Below are positions 31,793-34,566 of a stretch of DNA of 34,566 bases, one piece after another (the first letter of the stretch is position 1; every line of letters begins with the position of its first letter). Made by a program: the position numbers and the translations under genes. Under the pieces are notes generated by a model. The model was not told the origin of the DNA and searched no databases. It saw nothing but the letters and a program-made list of their open reading frames with translations. Source of the stretch: Spirochaetota bacterium (GTDB lineage Bacteria; Spirochaetota; Spirochaetia; DSM-27196; PWMO01); the NCBI GenBank assembly GCA_009908735.1, contig JAAAOR010000024.1:1-34566 (forward strand). The letters are read 5' to 3'.

Positions 31793-32593
31793 ATGATGAG
31801 TTCAGCACGAAAAGGACGATGGGGGACGCTACGACTTGCCACCCTCATACTCGTAGTGACGGGCGTTGCGGTGATCGCCGTCGCCGGCTGTCGGAATCCG
31901 ACCTCGAGCGGTACCTCGGCCGGCGGGACCGACACCACCGACCCGCCGCCGACGGACGCCCCGGAGGAGCCGGAGCCCGAGCCCGAGCCGGCGCCCGGCG
32001 CGAGCATCCGAGGCGGCATCGTCGTCAACGAGTTCCTCCCCGACCCCACCGGCGACACCGATGTCGACACCGACGCAAATGGAGAGGCCGGCACGACCGA
32101 CGAGTTCGTGGAGCTCTACAATATCGGGCCGGAGACGGTGGACATTTCGGGCCTCGAGCTGTGGGACCCCTCATCCGGCAACTGGTTCACCTTTCCCGAC
32201 GCGACGCTCGTCGACCCAGCCGGCACCGCCCTGGTCGTCATCGGCGTGGACGACGGTGGCTCGCTGCCCACGGTCCCATCCGGTAGCGTGGGCTTTGACG
32301 CCGGGAGCGGCCGCGGCATCCTAAACAACGCGGGCGACAACCTCATTCTGCTCGACCGAAACGCGGGAGCGTATTTGCAGCTCCTCTACAACGGCGACGC
32401 CGCGATCGCCCCGGAGACGGAGCTCGAATCCGACGGATTTCCCACCGACGCGACGCTGGTCGACGTCGTGGATGAATGGGGTTCCGACACCGACGGCAGT
32501 TCCCTCGCCAGAGATCCCGACGGCACGGGAAGTCCCGAGCCGCACGTGGAGTTCGGCGCGCCGGCGAGCCCGGGCTTTCTTAACGCGCCGTAA
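31793..32593 (+). CDS. Lamin-tail-domain lipoprotein
   Basis: This 266-residue lipoprotein has a signal peptide with lipobox VAGC (Cys at about 33), so it is anchored to a membrane outside the cytoplasm. A low-complexity Pro/Glu/Asp/Thr linker (about 34-70) leads to a lamin-tail (LTD) beta-sandwich, opening IVVNEFLPDPTG, with DEFVELYNIGPETVDISGLEL typical of the fold. Later blocks (GDNLILLD, SLARDPDG, ASPGFLN) match LTD ends. Bacterial LTDs are often attached to nucleases or surface proteins; here no enzyme domain is present, so it is probably a binding or adhesive module. GGAGGAGG lies 4-7 bp before the ATG at 31793, with another ATG at 31796. The chain is very acidic. Confidence 0.87.
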   Translation: MMSSARKGRWGTLRLATLILVVTGVAVIAVAGCRNPTSSGTSAGGTDTTDPPPTDAPEEPEPEPEPAPGASIRGGIVVNEFLPDPTGDTDVDTDANGEAGTTDEFVELYNIGPETVDISGLELWDPSSGNWFTFPDATLVDPAGTALVVIGVDDGGSLPTVPSGSVGFDAGSGRGILNNAGDNLILLDRNAGAYLQLLYNGDAAIAPETELESDGFPTDATLVDVVDEWGSDTDGSSLARDPDGTGSPEPHVEFGAPASPGFLNAP

Positions 32594-32609
32594 GCCGGCT
32601 GGAGCCGGC
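32594..32609 (+). terminator. Possible hairpin after the lamin-tail gene
   Basis: GCCGGCT (32594-32600) pairs with AGCCGGC (32603-32609) straight after the stop codon. The loop is too tight unless the last pair opens, and no T run follows. The sequence up to 32680 contains further CCGCCGGC-type repeats, so this is a weak call. Confidence 0.3.
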
Positions 32610-32679
32610 ACCGCCGGCGCAAGTTGTAACCGAGGGCCGCCGCGGTCGGCGGTTCCACCGGCCAAGACGCTGACATGGG

Positions 32680-33555
32680 TCAGCCGGTGGCCGCCGCCGC
32701 GGTCTTTCCCCCCGTGCCGAGGAAGTAGGCGGCAGCGAAGCCCGCGGCGAAGACCGCCAGATCGATGGCCGCCACCGCGTAACTCTCGGGCGCGCCCGGC
32801 CACAGCGTGACCGTAGAGCCGAGCACGAGACCGACGATCGCCGCGTAGGTGATCCCGTGATACCGCTCGAGCAGAAAGGCAATGAGCTTGGAAATGATGA
32901 TGATGCCGAGCACCGCGCCCGCCATGAAGACACCCAGGACCGCCGCATCGAGGTCCCGCGCGGCGGCGATAAGCGTGGAATAGAGGCCGATCACAAGCAG
33001 AATGAACGATCCCGATATCCCCGGAATCACCATCGTCGCCGAGCTCAACGCGCCGCCGCCAAAGAGAATCAGGGCCGTCACCATCGTGACCGCGGTGATG
33101 GGCTCCGTCTGCGGCGGCCGTCCCGACAAGGCCATCGCCACGAGCACACCGAAGGTCAGCATCCCGGCCGGCACGTAGGCCGGCCGAAACCGGCCGGCGA
33201 ACCCCGTTTGCACGATAAACGGCAGACTTCCGAGTATCAATCCCATAAAGAAGAACGCCGTCAGATCGGGATAGCTCCGGAGGAAGAAGTCGACGACGCG
33301 GGCAAACGCAAGTATACCGACCGCTACCCCGATCACCACGGGCGCCAGAAAGTGCGCGTGAGCCTTCCATCCACCCGGACCTCGAAAGAAGTGAGCGATA
33401 GCCTCGACAAGTCGGTCGTAGATCCCGGTGACCACGGCAAGCGTTCCGCCGGAGACGCCGGGTATGGTATTCGCCGCGCCTATCAGCGCGCCCTTTGCTG
33501 CATTGACCACCGGCTCGAGCCGGGAACGTTTGGCGTAGCTCATGCGCCAGTTCAT
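32680..33555 (-). CDS. DUF368 membrane protein (PopT-type)
   Basis: This 291-residue membrane protein has eight or nine hydrophobic segments. The family repeats are clear: GAANTIPGVSGGTLAVVTG (about 24-42) and SSATMVIPGISGSFILLVIG (about 165-185), inverted-topology re-entrant motifs shared with DedA-like folds. DUF368 proteins, now called PopT, return undecaprenyl phosphate across the membrane for cell-wall synthesis in several bacteria. The same role is plausible here. ATG 33555 has no convincing ribosome site; the ATG at 33543 is also unconvincing. It is divergent from osmC, with 65 bp between the start codons. Confidence 0.88.
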   Translation of the reverse strand: MNWRMSYAKRSRLEPVVNAAKGALIGAANTIPGVSGGTLAVVTGIYDRLVEAIAHFFRGPGGWKAHAHFLAPVVIGVAVGILAFARVVDFFLRSYPDLTAFFFMGLILGSLPFIVQTGFAGRFRPAYVPAGMLTFGVLVAMALSGRPPQTEPITAVTMVTALILFGGGALSSATMVIPGISGSFILLVIGLYSTLIAAARDLDAAVLGVFMAGAVLGIIIISKLIAFLLERYHGITYAAIVGLVLGSTVTLWPGAPESYAVAAIDLAVFAAGFAAAYFLGTGGKTAAAATG

Positions 33556-33584
33556 AGCACGTGAAGGCCCATCCGGGGAACCGC

Positions 33585-33612
33585 TTGAACCTAGGCGTGT
33601 ATCCGCTATACT
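33585..33612 (+). promoter_or_regulatory. osmC promoter, probably leaderless
   Basis: TTGAAC (33585-33590), 16-bp spacer and TATACT (33607-33612). Exactly 8 bases separate the -10 from ATG 33621, and they include no ribosome site. Confidence 0.6.
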
Positions 33613-33620
33613 TGCAAGCT

Positions 33621-34052
33621 ATGGAACAACAATATCAGTATCACGCGGACATCGCCTGGAACGCCGAGAAGAAGGGCACCGCCACGTCCCCGGGGCTTCC
33701 GGACCTTGAGGTCGCGACGCCAGCCGATTTCAACGGCCACGAGGGAATCTGGGCGCCGGAGCACCTCTTTGTAGCAAGCGTAGCGAGCTGCATCATGACG
33801 ACCTTTCTGGCCGTTGCAGAGGCCTCACGCTTCAGCTTCAAGAGTTACTCGAGCAGCGCAGCCGGCACCCTCGAACAGGTAGGTAAGGGCTACAAGTTTA
33901 CGAAGGTTGAAGTGACCGTTGATCTGGTCGTCGAGGATGAGTCGACGGTCTCCCGCGCGGAGAAGCTTCTTGAGAAGGCGGAGCAGAACTGCTTCATCTC
34001 TGCATCGGTGGAGGCGGAGGTAGAGCTCAAGCCGAATGTGATGGTGAACTGA
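33621..34052 (+). CDS. OsmC/Ohr-family peroxide-detoxifying protein
   Basis: This 143-residue OsmC-like protein has both family cysteines: one in SVASCIMTTFLAVAE (about 56, peroxidatic) and one in KAEQNCFISASVEAEV (about 125). These thiol peroxidases reduce organic hydroperoxides in the cytoplasm, with reductant from lipoylated proteins in known members. The block WAPEHLFVASVASC is typical of the OsmC branch. The start is ATG 33621; no ribosome site exists, and TATACT lies 8 bp upstream, so leaderless translation is inferred. An in-frame GTG at 33561 lies before the promoter. It is divergent from the DUF368 gene. Downstream is the insertion sequence at the window edge. Confidence 0.88.
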   Translation: MEQQYQYHADIAWNAEKKGTATSPGLPDLEVATPADFNGHEGIWAPEHLFVASVASCIMTTFLAVAEASRFSFKSYSSSAAGTLEQVGKGYKFTKVEVTVDLVVEDESTVSRAEKLLEKAEQNCFISASVEAEVELKPNVMVN

Positions 34053-34186
34053 TGAGGTATATAGCAGCGTGTGGGTACAATCAGCAGAACGGAATCGGGC
34101 GTAAGGAGATGTGAGCGGCTCTCCCGTCCAGAGGAACATCTGCACGCGTGAGGCCGCCACATTTTCTCTTCGAGGAGGCTCAGGCT

Positions 34187-34566
34187 ATGCCCGTTCCACA
34201 GCGCTGTCCCAACCCCCGCTGCCGCTATCACGCCCATCCGGGGCGCCGGTGGCGCATCGACTACGGCTTCTACCACACCCGTGCCCACGGGCGGGTGCGC
34301 CGCTACCGCTGCCGCGGCTGCGGGCGCACCTGCAGCACCCAGACCGAGTCGCTGCACTACTTCGCAAAGCGGCGCCTGCCGCTTGAGGCGGTGTGGGAGG
34401 CGCTGCTCTCCGGCGCCTCCCAGCGCGACATCGGCCGCCGCTACGGCTTCTCCCCGATGGCGGTACAACAGGCGGTGCAGCGACTCGGCCGCCAGGCGAT
34501 GGCCGCACAGCTCGAGCTCTCAGGGAGCCTTCGCCCCGTCTCCGGGGTGGTCTTCGATGGGCTTCG
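34187..34566 (+). mobile_element. Transposase N-terminus of an IS1-like element, cut by the window end
   Basis: The frame is open to the last base (126 residues). It starts with a zinc finger (CPNPRC...CRGCGRTC, with the Cys pairs at 7/12 and 43/46-50), then TQTESLHYFAKRRLPLEAVW and a helix-turn-helix (SGASQRDIGRRYGFSPMAV). It ends near VVFDGL, where a catalytic Asp of the DDE site would be. This order fits transposases of the IS1-related type; I recall similar ones in spirochaetes. GAGGAGG lies about 8 bp before the ATG. The left inverted repeat should lie between 34053 and 34150, but I could not fix it. The 134 bp before it hold no gene. Confidence 0.75.

Noticed and set aside
32321..33370. 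Reverse open frame of 349 codons across the DUF368 gene and lamin-tail gene end
   Set aside because: It is an out-of-frame read of GC-rich coding DNA, dominated by Arg and Gly, and overlaps two well-supported genes.

Overview
This is a chromosomal window from a high-GC bacterium of fermentative or facultative lifestyle. I infer a free-living spirochaete relative (Spirochaetota). The hints are a very large soluble GGDEF protein, LivHM-type transport, MiaB/MtaB, MATE and DUF368 proteins and an ldhA/hcp gene set. This is an inference from general resemblance, not from a marker gene; no rRNA or tRNA gene was seen. Most genes have strong GGAGG-type ribosome sites, but a few have none and appear to be leaderless.

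Layout. 1-2.4 kb: the end of a Gfo/Idh/MocA oxidoreductase, an LdhA-like D-lactate dehydrogenase and a small thioesterase. 2.5-8.6 kb: a branched-chain-amino-acid-type ABC transporter (binding protein, fused LivH-LivM permease, LivG with a frameshift, LivF) followed closely by a UroD-like protein and a shikimate kinase. 8.6-12.7 kb: a metal cluster with a small ribbon-helix-helix protein carrying a Cys/His-rich tail (reverse strand), a Dps ferritin and the zinc importer znuA-znuC-znuB. 12.7-13.9 kb: a patch with different codon use, holding a DUF3177 membrane protein otherwise typical of cyanobacteria, a gene fragment and about 300 bp of unexplained sequence. 13.9-20.1 kb: a phosphoesterase, a 914-residue GGDEF protein, a cupin, a DUF456 protein, a CoA-type Nudix hydrolase and CorA. 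20.2-21.8 kb: an exported MsrA, an exported protein of unknown function and a methyltransferase remnant. 21.8-26.9 kb: a MATE exporter divergent from an fpr-miaB-mtaB operon. 27.0-30.3 kb: hybrid cluster protein divergent from a Crp/Fnr regulator with an FNR-like box between them, then an MbfA-type ferritin/VIT1 iron exporter. 30.3-34.1 kb: an MFS transporter, a lamin-tail lipoprotein, a DUF368 (PopT-type) transporter and an OsmC protein. The right edge enters an insertion-sequence transposase.

How the genes may work together. Three circuits can be read from the DNA. (1) Zinc: a putative RHH zinc sensor beside znuABC, with a 17-bp inverted repeat inside the znuA promoter. (2) Iron/peroxide: dps and mbfA, 20 kb apart, share a TAATT...TTCTTA element just after their -10 boxes. 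(3) Nitrosative/redox: a Crp/Fnr protein with the FNR-type ExxSR recognition helix, and a TTGAC-N4-ATCAA box placed to activate hcp and repress its own gene. fpr lies upstream of two radical-SAM tRNA methylthiotransferases and may feed them electrons.

The most notable observations are the RHH zinc-sensor hypothesis, the shared dps/mbfA operator, several TATACT-N8-start leaderless promoters, the livG frameshift and the foreign DUF3177 patch. No CRISPR array, phage module or classical defence system was found.
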